A stretch of 64,000 nucleotides of DNA. It comes from DTU053 sp012520115. GTDB lineage: Bacteria > Bacillota > Clostridia > Oscillospirales > Acutalibacteraceae. The notes beneath the pieces were generated by a model that worked only from the letters and a program-made list of their open reading frames with translations, was not told the DNA's origin and searched no databases. Shown here piece after piece: positions 24,621-34,412 of the stretch. Location of the stretch: assembly GCA_050953725.1 (NCBI GenBank), contig JBMNNB010000003.1:310001-374000 (forward strand), in the 5' to 3' direction. Position 1 is the stretch's first letter; each line of letters starts with the position of its first letter. A program made the position numbers and the translations under genes.

Positions 24621-25490
24621 TCAGCTTTTTGCAAGGGCTTTAATTTCGGCTGGGGTAAACTTATACTTCTTATTGCAAAAATGGCAATTAACCTCGGTAA
24701 ATTCGTCCTGGGCCATGCTCAGAAGCTCTTCCTTGCCCAATGTTACAAGGGCCCTTGCGACCCTGTCCCTGCTGCAGTCGCAGCGGTATTCCGGGAAGGA
24801 CTCGTCAAGCTGTTCAAGCTCAAACTCGGACAGCACTTTTCTGCATATATCAAGCGGCGTCAGCCCTTCTGCGAGCATCGTTGTAACAGCGGGGATGTCC
24901 TGAATGCACTTCTCCACCCTGTCGATTGCCTCACTGTCGGCTGTGGGCAGAAGCTGAACCATAAAGCCGCCTGCCACGGCTATTGTAAGGTCGGGGTTAA
25001 CAAGCACTCCCAGAGCGCAGACAGTGGGGGTCTGCTCGCTCATGGCGTAGTATGCGGTGATGTCCTCTGCGATTTCGCCTGAAACAAGGGGCGTCTGACC
25101 GATATAAGGCTCCTTTAACCCTAAGTCACGCATGACGGTGATATAGCCGTCCTTGCCGACGGCGCCGCCTACGTCGAGCTTGCCCTTACTGTTTAAAGGC
25201 AGCTCCACATTCGGGTTCTCTATATATCCTTTAACATTGCCGTCACTGTCGGCTACCGCCACGACCACGCCGGCCTCGCCGCCGCCCTTGACCCTTAAAG
25301 TGACGGTGTCGTCATTGCCCTTTAAGAGCTGACCCATAAAGGAGCAGCCGGTAAGAAGCCTGCCCAGCGCCGCAGAGCAGACCTTTGAGGTGTGATGCAG
25401 ACGTCTTGCGGTTTCGACGATGTCGGTCGTGTCCGCAGCCATTACAAAGAGGGTGCCGTCCTTTGAAATGCACCTGACTGAATGTGCCAT
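24621..25490 (-). CDS. hslO: Hsp33 redox-regulated molecular chaperone
   Basis: This 289-aa cytoplasmic chaperone becomes active as a holdase when its zinc site is oxidised. The C-terminal zinc cysteines are present as CDC and, about 30 residues later, CHFC. The N-terminal domain includes LLTGCSFMGQLLKG and GYIENPNVELPLN, both typical. It follows the methyltransferase gene by about 100 bases, with a hairpin (25511-25540) in the gap that might attenuate or process the transcript. It probably belongs to the yerC-methyltransferase-hslO unit. Confidence 0.94.
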   Translation of the reverse strand: MAHSVRCISKDGTLFVMAADTTDIVETARRLHHTSKVCSAALGRLLTGCSFMGQLLKGNDDTVTLRVKGGGEAGVVVAVADSDGNVKGYIENPNVELPLNSKGKLDVGGAVGKDGYITVMRDLGLKEPYIGQTPLVSGEIAEDITAYYAMSEQTPTVCALGVLVNPDLTIAVAGGFMVQLLPTADSEAIDRVEKCIQDIPAVTTMLAEGLTPLDICRKVLSEFELEQLDESFPEYRCDCSRDRVARALVTLGKEELLSMAQDEFTEVNCHFCNKKYKFTPAEIKALAKS

Positions 25491-25589
25491 ATAATTCTCC
25501 TCAAAACTAAGCCCGAAAGCGTCAGAAAGCCGCTTCGGGCAAATTACTTAAGTATTATATCATTTTTTTGTGAAATTAAAAGCCTGAGC

Positions 25590-26333
25590 CTATTTTTTCA
25601 CCGCCACGAAATACAGCCTTTCGCTGTCCTCTCTCTCGCATTCACGGCTCAGGTCGTCATAGACGGCCTTGACCTCAAAGCCGTTTTCGGTCAGAGCGTC
25701 GCAAAGCTCCCTTGTACTATATGCCCATTCGGTGAACTCCTCGGTGCTTCGCTCATAAAGCTCGCCGTTTTTTGTGAAGATGTCAAGGCAGATGTCGGTG
25801 CTTTTGTCGCTCGCCTCGTAAGCATTCTGCCAGACCACAAAGACATCATCCTCCTCGAGTACGAAGGTGTTGTCGCCGAGAATCTCCCTGTGCTTGTATT
25901 CGGTGTTCACATCGAACACAAAGACCCCGCCCCTGTTTAAAAACAGGGATACTCTTGAGAAGGCTGTTGATACATCCTCTATTGTGGGCAGGTGATTGAT
26001 GCTGTCGAGGGTGCATATGGCGCAGTCGACGGTGCCGTAAAGGTCAAGCTCTCTTATGTCCTGACACAAGAGCAGGGCGTCACAGCCGCTTAAAAAAAAC
26101 TTCTGCCGTGCCTTCATAAGCATTTCCGGCGACTTGTCCACACCTATCATATCGTAGCCCTTTTTATAAAAGAACTCGGTCAAAGTGCCGGTGCCGCAGG
26201 ACAGGTCGAGCATTATGCCCTTATCTGCGCCGTGCTCTATTAAGAGAGAGTGGATGTATTCGCCCCGCTTTTCGTAGTCAACATCCGTTGTCAGCAGGTC
26301 ATAAAAGCGGGCGAGGGCGTCATAGGCACTCAT
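25590..26333 (-). CDS. class I SAM-dependent methyltransferase
   Basis: This 247-aa protein has an N-terminal MSAYDALARFYDLLTTDVDY segment, SAM-binding motif I LDLSCGTGTLTEF, motif II GVDKSPEMLMKA, and CAICTLDSINHL. The layout resembles YqeM/UbiE-like small-molecule or tRNA methyltransferases, but the substrate is unknown. It overlaps the upstream YerC-type gene by four bases, implying coupling, and precedes hslO. Confidence 0.82.
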   Translation of the reverse strand: MSAYDALARFYDLLTTDVDYEKRGEYIHSLLIEHGADKGIMLDLSCGTGTLTEFFYKKGYDMIGVDKSPEMLMKARQKFFLSGCDALLLCQDIRELDLYGTVDCAICTLDSINHLPTIEDVSTAFSRVSLFLNRGGVFVFDVNTEYKHREILGDNTFVLEEDDVFVVWQNAYEASDKSTDICLDIFTKNGELYERSTEEFTEWAYSTRELCDALTENGFEVKAVYDDLSRECEREDSERLYFVAVKK

Positions 26334-26617
26334 TTTGCAAGCCTTTTGAATACAATGTCGTATCCGTCCCTGCCGTAGTGGAGGCTGCGCTTAACTCTGC
26401 TGATGGTTGCCGTAGATACCTTTGTGCTTTCGGCAATCTCGCTGTAATGCCTGTTTTCACGCAGCATCTTTGCTACGACAATTCTCTGAGCCATTGCACG
26501 AATTTCGGGAACGGTGCAAAGGTCGTCAAAGAAGGCATAGCATTCGTCGAGCGTTTCAAGCTTCAGAATTGCGTTAAATAGTAGGTCAGTTCCTTCATCC
26601 CTTATTTTATCTATCAC
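26330..26617 (-). CDS. YerC/YecD family TrpR-related DNA-binding protein
   Basis: This 95-aa all-helical protein is related to the tryptophan repressor fold. LETLDECYAFFDDLCTVPE and RIVVAKMLRENRHYSEIAES lead into a helix-turn-helix, STKVSTATISRVKRSL. Length and sequence match the YerC/YecD family of Firmicutes, whose effector is not well defined. It is the first gene of a three-gene run and overlaps the methyltransferase gene. Confidence 0.88.
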   Translation of the reverse strand: MIDKIRDEGTDLLFNAILKLETLDECYAFFDDLCTVPEIRAMAQRIVVAKMLRENRHYSEIAESTKVSTATISRVKRSLHYGRDGYDIVFKRLAK

Positions 26618-26973
26618 AGCAAATCCCCCTTTAAAAATGCTTTTGTTTTTTAACAGAGCTGTTTGCTACTTTGCGAAATTTTTTCTTATTTTATCATTTT
26701 AATCAGGAAAAGTAAACAAGCCATTATTAAAAAAATGCGACGGAAAAGTTAAAATTAGGGTAATTGAGTTTGCCATTTTCTGTTCCATTATTTACACGTG
26801 CTTAAAAAGTAAATTTTGCGTTGCAAAGCGGCGTATTTGTTGACATATGTCGAGTTTTAATTTATCCTTAATGTAGATACGTTTTTTCCATTTCCGAATA
26901 TTTCATTTGAAACTTGTCGAAGGACAAGTTATATTAGACATAAGAGGGGAAAAGGCAAAATAGGGGGATTATT
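26618..26973. other. 356-base divergent intergenic region
   Basis: It lies between the minus-strand YerC-type gene and the plus-strand exported-protein gene. It is AT-rich, with long A and T runs, and contains the + promoter at 26840-26868. I see no open frame with a ribosome site and no recognisable RNA. Confidence 0.5.
26840..26868 (+). promoter_or_regulatory. probable promoter of the giant exported-protein gene
   Basis: A perfect TTGACA (26840-26845) is 17 bases from TATCCT (26863-26868). The gene starts about 105 bases later, leaving a fairly long leader. Confidence 0.6.
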
Positions 26974-29562
26974 ATGAAAAAGAGGAATCGCTTTTTAAGC
27001 ATTTTACTTGCGGTACTGATGCTTATAAGCTCGGTATCCATCAGTATGCCCGCATTTGCGGCATTTGTGACCGCCGACAACTACAACTCGGTAGACAAGG
27101 CAGTGCTGACGCCCCAACAGGCGGCAACGCTTTTGCTTGACTATGCGGATAAGTCTCTGGCGGAAAGCGGCACGGTAATAACTCAAAATATTCCTTTGCT
27201 CGGCGATCTTGTAATCGATACGACATCGGTCAACGGAATTCTTAAATCCCTTGACGATGTAGCATACTATCTTGATAAGGCTAAAGGCATACCGTTCTCT
27301 GACTACCTGATAGGCGACTTAACACTCCTGCACTTTGACGCTATCAAAGGAAAGCGCAGAGGTGACGGAAATAAAGACCTTCAGATAATAAAGGGCTTAA
27401 TCCAATTTGCAAACGACAGCAGGGGATTTATTACAAAGGCCATAGACGGCAGCATTAATCTGGGCTTCCTCGATTCCTTCGTTGACATAAACGAGATGAT
27501 AGGCGATATCACGGAGATGATTAAGGGCTATCTGTATGAATTTGTGGTTTACAGAGAGGGCTATCCCACGACCTATGCGGTCGCCAAGTACAGCGACAAG
27601 TTTAAGACCGCCGACGCTCTTATTAATACGCTGATTACTGATATGCTGACAAAGCCCTCAACCTTTGACTCTTCAAGCATTGACACGGGCGCACTGCTAT
27701 CCACCGTATCTTCCTTCCTCTCCTTCCTCGGTCTGCCCGTTGATTTAAGCGGTCTTTCGATTACGGATATTACAAAGATGATTACAGAGCTTCTGGGGCT
27801 TCCCGGCGCAGAGGCTGTGCCCGCACTGTCCCCGGGCGCCGTCATACTCCCCTCTCTGCAGTCCTCCAAAATAGACCTTACCGCCAACTCCTTATATAAC
27901 ATAATCGAACATCTGATAAACACGGCTTATACCGATTTGCTCGTGCTGCCCCTTAACAACGGCTTAAAGCAGCTGCTTGTTACCTTAAGCGGCGCAAAGC
28001 TTTCCGAAATCACGAATAAGAGCCTTATTACGACTCTCTCCGGCAAGGCGCCGAAGAAGTCAAACGCCATTTCAAACACAGACTTCTTTAAATACAATAA
28101 CAAATACTATGTCCGCACAGGCGAGACCTATTATGAGGTTTTGACGGACAGCACAAACGCCTTCTACGGCGTTATCAACTGGGATTATACCTTTAAAAAC
28201 ACTCTCGGGGAGTTAGGTGCTTCCACAGACTTTGCCGCAAATGCGAACAAGCTGCTTGTAGCCGTGGCTAAGACCGTTTTCACACAGAGCGCATTTAACT
28301 CAATCGGCCTTGCAAACGGCGGCAATGAGAATCTCAACGAAAACATAAACAAGCTCTTAAAGTTCATACTGCCTAAAATCCCCGCAGAGACCTTCGGTAC
28401 GAATTTCGATACAAGCCTGCTTGAGAATATTGAGGACAAGAGTCTTGAGCAGCTGGCTGCCCTGCTTTTAAGGGGCATGCTCGAAACGCAGCTGCCCTCC
28501 CTTATTATCCCCGCCTCCGTGCAGACATTGGAGGAGATGGCGGTACTCGCAATCAGGGAGGTACTCCTGCTTGAGGCTCCCCACCTTAAATTTGACAATC
28601 TGATTTTCGGCAATGTCTCCACCCTCACAATGCAAGCTAAGTCCGAGAGCGAGTGGAGAGAGCTGCTTTTCGATATGTTTATCGATGCAGCCGTGTTCTA
28701 TCTGGACCAGTATGCGGGTCTTGACCTTGACGCCGCTGATGTTCTCGCCAAAAAGAATGCGGGCTGGACTTCAGTCGACTTCCTTGACGAAATCGTGGAC
28801 TGGGCGCTGTCCTATACAAAGGGCATACTGACAGTTACGGATACGCTTAATCTGACAAGGGGTCAGAAGGCAAGCTCGGTTTATGCCCCGTGGGATAAGC
28901 TCAATAAGGTTATTGCAGATGTAATAGACCTCAGCTTTATAAACGGCGCTGACGGTCACGGCTATACCTTTGATACCGAGAAGGTTCTGAAGGAAAAGGT
29001 GCTGGGCAACCTGCTTGACCTGAATTCAGCCGACGCCGTGAACATGTTTGTCAGAAATACTGAGAATAATAACATTCTTAATGACAGCAACGGCATGAGG
29101 GGTCTGCTGACAGCCGTAAACAAGGTCATAAAAGCAGTGCTGGGCGCCGGGCTTAATCCGAATAATTTAACCTCGGCAGAGAAACTTATCAAGCAAGAAG
29201 GACTAAAAGATATAGTAAACACTCTGCTGTACAGGCTTAACATCCGCTCGAATGAGCTTTTAAATGCGGTGCTGCCCTATGTTGCCTCCGCACTGCCGGA
29301 TGTTCTGACAGAGCAGAGATTCGGCTCGCTCGATATTGACAGCCCCGACTATGTTGTTATAAGCGGCACAAGCGCAAAGGCTACGGTAAAGGTTACGCAC
29401 AACACTGTGGGCGTACCGGATTCTTATATAGAAAACGGGGCAAGAAAGGTTGACAACGACTACAAGGTTGTCAGTGTAAAGAGCTACGCCTCAGCCGATG
29501 CAGCGTATCTCAGGGGCAATGTGAATAAGACTTTACTGCCCGGTGAAGTCCCTGAGCTTTGA
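26974..29562 (+). pseudogene. giant exported protein, N-terminal part (862 aa), interrupted by frame disruption
   Basis: The product starts with a clear signal peptide: basic MKKRNR, a hydrophobic core, then an A-x-A-type site ending PAFAAF near residue 30. The mature part is mixed alpha/beta, rich in Leu, Asn and Asp, without cysteines or domains I can name. The frame ends at 29562. Within the next 150 bases coding-like sequence continues in another frame toward the second ORF, so the two were probably one gene of about 1,730 codons. Whether the breaks are biological or sequencing errors cannot be told here. AGGGGG precedes the ATG weakly. Confidence 0.6.
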
Positions 29563-32182
29563 CCTGTCACTCTGCCCTGCCGCCGCAAAGGGCAGGGCCG
29601 TAAAGCTGACCGTTGATTACGAGCGTTAACGGCCCCCAACGGCGTGTCTCTCGGCAGCTTTCAGCGAATACCGCTATATCTACGTTGCAGACAAGGCGGG
29701 CGACGATGTGCCGAAAAAACTTTCCAACAATGTAACCGGCCCGAAATATACCTTTGTGGCTAAATCCGAGTTTTCTAAGCTCTCATTTGTCAAGTTCAGC
29801 TACAAGGCTCCCGGCAGCACCAACACGCTGATATTAAGCAGCTTTAAGGCTACGGCGAAAACCTCGGCCAATGCGGGCTTTGTTGAGGCGGGCTTTACCT
29901 CAAAGAGCGTCGTTGAGAACAACACCGTTTCCGTAAATCCCTACAAGCTGAAATCAGGCGTGGCTTATGACCCGAAATTCGAGGGCAGGACGGAGATTTC
30001 ACAGAAATATAACAGTGAAACCTTCACGACATACATCTATGTATATAACGACTATGACCTTATTCCGCTTTTCAACAGGCTGATTGCCTTCAATTACAAT
30101 CAGGATGATTTTGCTCAGAACTTCACATACACCTATACCTATAACGGAAAGAAAGAGAGCATAAACAGCAATACCGCCTGGAGCAACTATAACGACGCTC
30201 TGATTAAGGCTGCGGGACTTGTGCTTCAGCCGAAGTTTGACTCCACCGTAAAGAATATTACTGACCAGTACAAGGCTGCCTATGATTCGCTGCTCAGAGC
30301 CTCTGAGATATTAAAGCAGTGCCCCTATAAAGTAAACAGTCCCTACGATGTCTTGAACAAATACCTTAAAGATATTGAGCCGTCGGGCAAAGGTGCATAC
30401 AGCGCTGTTGACTATCAGCGTTACAGGTGGACTAAGTTCAGCACAACAAAGCTCCTTGCGGATACGATAATCAGCCAGAAGACCCTGGCAAACCCCGATA
30501 ACCGTCTGTATCTGCCGGGCGTAAACCTTACTACCCAGGAGCTGAAGAATATTGTAAACAACAGCTCTCAGAAATACCGTGATGTAATAAAGCTCTATGA
30601 TGACTATACGGGCAGCCTTGCAGGCATTGCCGCCTCCGTCGGCAATATGCTGACACAGAGCCTCATATTCAAGAGCGTCCATGCAGCCGATGCGAAAAAT
30701 CTGCTCGGAATGTACAAGGACAGAATGGAGAAAGCAAAGGCATACACAGCTGTTGACAAGACCTTCCTGAGTGCGGCAATAGATTATGCAAACAGTCTGG
30801 GAATCTCTCAGGAGGCTTACGCAGATATGTCCTTCAGAGCCTTTGAGAGGGCTTTGGATGCGGCTGAGACCGTTATGTCAATCGATGACATAACCCAGAC
30901 AGAGGTCAATAATGTAAGGACAGAGCTGCTTAAGGCTATCGGCTCGCTGATACTTAAAACAGAGCTTGTAAGCGAAGATGATATTGCAAGGCTCATACAG
31001 GCAAGGCAGAGGGCTTATAACGCCCTTGACAAGAGGGATTCCTTAAGGGTCAATCCCGAGGACTGGACAGCTATCCTTGAGGCTGCCGGACTTACGGTAG
31101 AGGTTTCGGGCAAAAGCGTTCAGCTTTATCCGAAATCCGTGGGCGCCCTGGAAACCGAGCTTAAAAACACTCCCTCGACCCTTGCGGAGATTAACAGGCG
31201 TATTGACAAACTGAATGACCTTGTTGACGAGCTCGGCTATAAGCTCAACGCCAATATTACACTTGTTTCCTCGGCTGATGTGGACAGCGCACTGGCTGCC
31301 GGAAAGACCTTTACGGTACAGGTAAAGCTCGGCACTGACTATAAGCTTCAGTCAGCATCCATACCTGTCTACTACAACAAGGCAATTGTTAAATACAAGT
31401 CTGCTTCGGGTAATGCGACTGCAGTAACCTCCGACGGCCTGGTAAAGCTTAAGCTTGACAGCACAAAGGCGGGCAACAAGAGATACGCAAACGATGTTAT
31501 AGCAACCCTGACCTTTGAAACAATAGCCGCAAGCAACGGCCAGAAGCTTATCTGGGTTGAAAACAAAGCGTCAGAGCCGATTAGTGCGGCGTCCGTACTC
31601 ACTGAGGCGGCGGCAAGCACGAATATCATTCTTGACGGAGCAACGCTTACCTTCAAGGCTGCAACGGCGGTCACGCCTTCATACGGCGGCACCATAGTAA
31701 GAGGCGGCACAAAGTCAGTGGCAGATGCCTATAAGGATGAAAAAGGCAACTACACCGCTGCGGACTTCAGGATAGTCACCGAAATCAGCCAGCAGGAGGC
31801 ATATAAGTTCTTCGGCATACCCAAGGACAAGACCTCCGGCGTTGTGAGGTCTCCGATTGTTGAGCTCGGAACGGTAATCGCATTTGCGGATTATATGAAG
31901 AATGCAAACCTGAGCACACTGACCCTTAATAATGTGGACAACAAGAATGTATTCTCCGCCGCATCCAATAAAGTGTTCTACACAAACAGGGCAAAAGCGG
32001 ACGGCAGCGGCAGCTTCTACTGGGCTACCACAATCGTAAATGTGCCCAGAGAAAAGTGGAATACCAAGATTTTTGCGGTCGGCTACATAAAGTATCTCGA
32101 CGCAAACGGCAAGGTCCAGACCGTCTACACAACAGGTCAGACAGTATCGCTCTCGGTAGAGTCCGTATCGCTTGTAAAATAA
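29551..32182 (+). pseudogene. giant exported protein, C-terminal part with cohesin-like domain
   Basis: The open frame is uninterrupted from 29630, and the first plausible start codon is GTG 29708. It has no ribosome site or signal peptide, so it reads as the continuation of the preceding ORF. Helical repeats of FIVAR-like character occur about residues 330-430 from the GTG. A beta-rich segment (about 520-660) beginning NANITLVSSADVDSALAAG, with a run like FTVQVKLGTDYKLQSASI, resembles a cohesin-type fold. A unique C-terminal domain ends in SLSVESVSLVK. A strong terminator follows. It is probably secreted and cell-surface related, but its function is unknown. Confidence 0.55.
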
Positions 32183-32196
32183 AAAATTAAATTTTG

Positions 32197-32230
32197 AGCC
32201 GCAGATTGATTTCTGCGGCTTTTTTATTTT
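32197..32230 (+). terminator. terminator of the exported-protein gene
   Basis: The stem AGCCGCAGA/TCTGCGGCT has a 6-base loop and is followed by a T-rich tail. Confidence 0.92.
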
Positions 32231-32409
32231 TTGACAATAAAATTTAGGAAATATTACAGAGGTCACGCTATGAATATCCTAAAATAATCAATCGATAATA
32301 TAATGATTGCTGACTTGAAGTATTAAGTTTTTTCAAAGTAATTCTGGCTTTGAAAATCACGAGGCGATTTGCCTTGTGACAGCAATACGAACAGAAAAGG
32401 AGGCTTATT

Positions 32410-32679
32410 ATGGGTATCATCAGCTGGATAATAATTGGTGCTCTTGCAGGCTGGATTGCCAGCATGATAACAGGCAACAACAGGAAAATGGGCGCCGGAA
32501 AGAATATACTGGCAGGTATTGCGGGCGCATTTATAGGCGGCTTTATAATGAACCTTGTCGGAGGAACAGGCATTACGGGATTCAACTTATGGAGCCTGCT
32601 TGTCGCCACCGGCGGTGCGATTATACTGCTGCTTATCATCAATGCGGTCAGCAGATCTACAAGAGAGCAGACTAACTGA
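32410..32679 (+). CDS. GlsB/YeaQ/YmgE family stress-response membrane protein
   Basis: This 89-aa protein has three hydrophobic segments rich in Gly and Ala. The start GIISWIIIGALAGWIASMI and the later NILAGIAGAFIGGFIMNLVG are typical of transglycosylase-associated (GlsB/YeaQ) proteins. The family is induced by general stress in several bacteria, but its molecular role is unclear. An AAAGGAGG site fixes the start. It is monocistronic, with a terminator directly after it. Confidence 0.88.
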   Translation: MGIISWIIIGALAGWIASMITGNNRKMGAGKNILAGIAGAFIGGFIMNLVGGTGITGFNLWSLLVATGGAIILLLIINAVSRSTREQTN

Positions 32680-32698
32680 TTTTATCGATACTCACCGT

Positions 32699-32741
32699 TA
32701 AGGCTCAGGGCAGCGAAAATGCCCCGGGCCTTAATACTTTT
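32699..32741 (+). terminator. terminator of the GlsB-like gene
   Basis: A 14-bp stem with two imperfect pairs (TAAGGCTCAGGGCA against TGCCCCGGGCCTTA) is followed by a short T-rich tail. Confidence 0.75.
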
Positions 32742-32770
32742 GTATAGACAAGAAAATTTTGTATATCCTA
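32742..32770 (+). promoter_or_regulatory. possible sigma-G/F-type promoter of the germination operon
   Basis: GTATA (32742-32746), 17 bases, then TATCCTA (32764-32770) partly fits the forespore sigma-G pattern (GNATA and CATNCTA). The match is incomplete. Forespore expression is what the encoded germinant receptor would require. Confidence 0.35.
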
Positions 32771-32801
32771 AATGTAAGAAAATTTCGGAAGTGACTCTTG
32801 C

Positions 32802-34397
32802 ATGATATTAAAAAGCTTATTCAAAAAATTCATACAGTATCAGGAGCAAAAGAACGATACTACGCCCACAAAGACCTTCGATGCAAAGAAGTCCGACGAC
32901 ACAGACGACTTGCTGGAAGGCTTGAAGGAGAATATTAACACCATAAAGGAGCTTCTGGGCGCAAGTCAGGACGTTAAATACCACAATATCAAGCTCAAGG
33001 GCATAAACGCACCTAAGGCGGTGCTTATCTTTATTGACGGTCTTGTCAATGAGAAGATTATCACCGACGGTATACTTGCGCCGCTTCTGGATGTGGAATT
33101 CAATATAGCTGAAGGCGCAAAAGTGGAAAAGCTCGCCCAGAAAATCGACACTCAGATTCTGCACATGGCGGATGTGGAGGTAAGCACAAAGATTTCGGAG
33201 CTCATCTCTTCACTATTGTCCGGCAGCAGCGCCCTTGTCATTGACGGCATAAAGGAATGCCTGCTGATAAGCACAAAGGGCTTTCCGACCCGCAGCATCA
33301 GCGAGCCTCAGACGGAAATGGTCGTCAGGGGCCCGAGGGAGGGCTTTACCGAAAACCTCAGAACGAATACGGCTATGATAAGACGGCGCATAAAAAGCCC
33401 GAAGCTGAGAATGGAACATTTGACGATAGGCAAAAAAACCGATACCGTGGTTTGCCTTACCTATATAAAGGATGTGGCACGCACGGAGATTGTGGACAAG
33501 CTCAAAGAGCGGCTGAAGAAAATCGACACCGACGCCATAAACGACACCGGCTATATTGAGGAGTTTATCGAGGGCTCGCCCTTTTCGCTGTTCGAGACCG
33601 TCGGCTATACGGAAAAGCCGGATGTGGCGGCGGCAAAGATGCTTGAGGGCAGGATTGCTATCCTTGTTGACGGCAGCCCCTTTGCCATAACGGTGCCGAG
33701 ATTGTTTGTGGAGAACTTTCAGACCGCTGAGGACTATTACACAAGATACGTCTATGCCTCGGTCACAAGGCTGATGAGGTTTGTTGCCTACTTCCTTTCG
33801 ATATTCACCGTTCCCGTATACATTGCGCTGACCACCTTTCACCAGGAGCTGATTCCCGAAACGCTGCTGGTCACCATAGCAAACGCCCGTGAGGGCACGC
33901 CCTTTCCGGTTTTCTTCGAGGCGCTTATAATGGTCATTTCCTTTGAAGTCTTAAAAGAGGCGGGACTCAGGCTCCCCCGCCCCGTCGGACAGGCTATAAG
34001 CATAGTCGGCGCCCTTGTCATGGGCGACGCCGCCATTTCGGCGGGACTTGTGGGTGCGCCCGTTGTAATTGCGGTGGCCTTTACCGCCGTTGCGGGCTTC
34101 GTCGTTCCGGCGCAGACCGAGTCCGCATCGATTCTGCGTATTATTATGATGGTTATTTCCGCCATTCTCGGCGGCTACGGCCTTGCCCTCGGAGTGCTGG
34201 GCATGCTCATTCACTTAGCCTCGCTGAAGTCCTTCGGCATTGACTATCTGACCACGGTGGTGCCGTCGACGGATATTAAGGACTCCTTCTTCCGCACTCC
34301 CCTCTGGACAATGGTCAGCAGGCCTGTCTCCATTGTGGGCAAGGACAAGACAAGAATGGTCCCCGCCATGCAGGTTGATAATGATAAGGAAGGCTAA
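32802..34397 (+). CDS. spore germination protein, GerA family (A subunit)
   Basis: This 531-aa receptor A subunit probably sits in the spore inner membrane. A long hydrophilic N-terminal part (about residues 1-290) includes VVRGPREGFTENLRTNTAMI, the GerA-family hallmark. Four to six membrane segments follow (about 320-490). The family forms nutrient-sensing complexes and ion channels with GerC lipoproteins and GerB permeases, and both partner genes follow here. GGAAGTGA precedes the ATG. The nutrient recognised cannot be read from sequence. Paralogous SpoVAF is less likely given the GerC and GerB genes downstream. Confidence 0.92.
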   Translation: MILKSLFKKFIQYQEQKNDTTPTKTFDAKKSDDTDDLLEGLKENINTIKELLGASQDVKYHNIKLKGINAPKAVLIFIDGLVNEKIITDGILAPLLDVEFNIAEGAKVEKLAQKIDTQILHMADVEVSTKISELISSLLSGSSALVIDGIKECLLISTKGFPTRSISEPQTEMVVRGPREGFTENLRTNTAMIRRRIKSPKLRMEHLTIGKKTDTVVCLTYIKDVARTEIVDKLKERLKKIDTDAINDTGYIEEFIEGSPFSLFETVGYTEKPDVAAAKMLEGRIAILVDGSPFAITVPRLFVENFQTAEDYYTRYVYASVTRLMRFVAYFLSIFTVPVYIALTTFHQELIPETLLVTIANAREGTPFPVFFEALIMVISFEVLKEAGLRLPRPVGQAISIVGALVMGDAAISAGLVGAPVVIAVAFTAVAGFVVPAQTESASILRIIMMVISAILGGYGLALGVLGMLIHLASLKSFGIDYLTTVVPSTDIKDSFFRTPLWTMVSRPVSIVGKDKTRMVPAMQVDNDKEG

Positions 34398-34412
34398 GAG
34401 GGAGAGAATATT

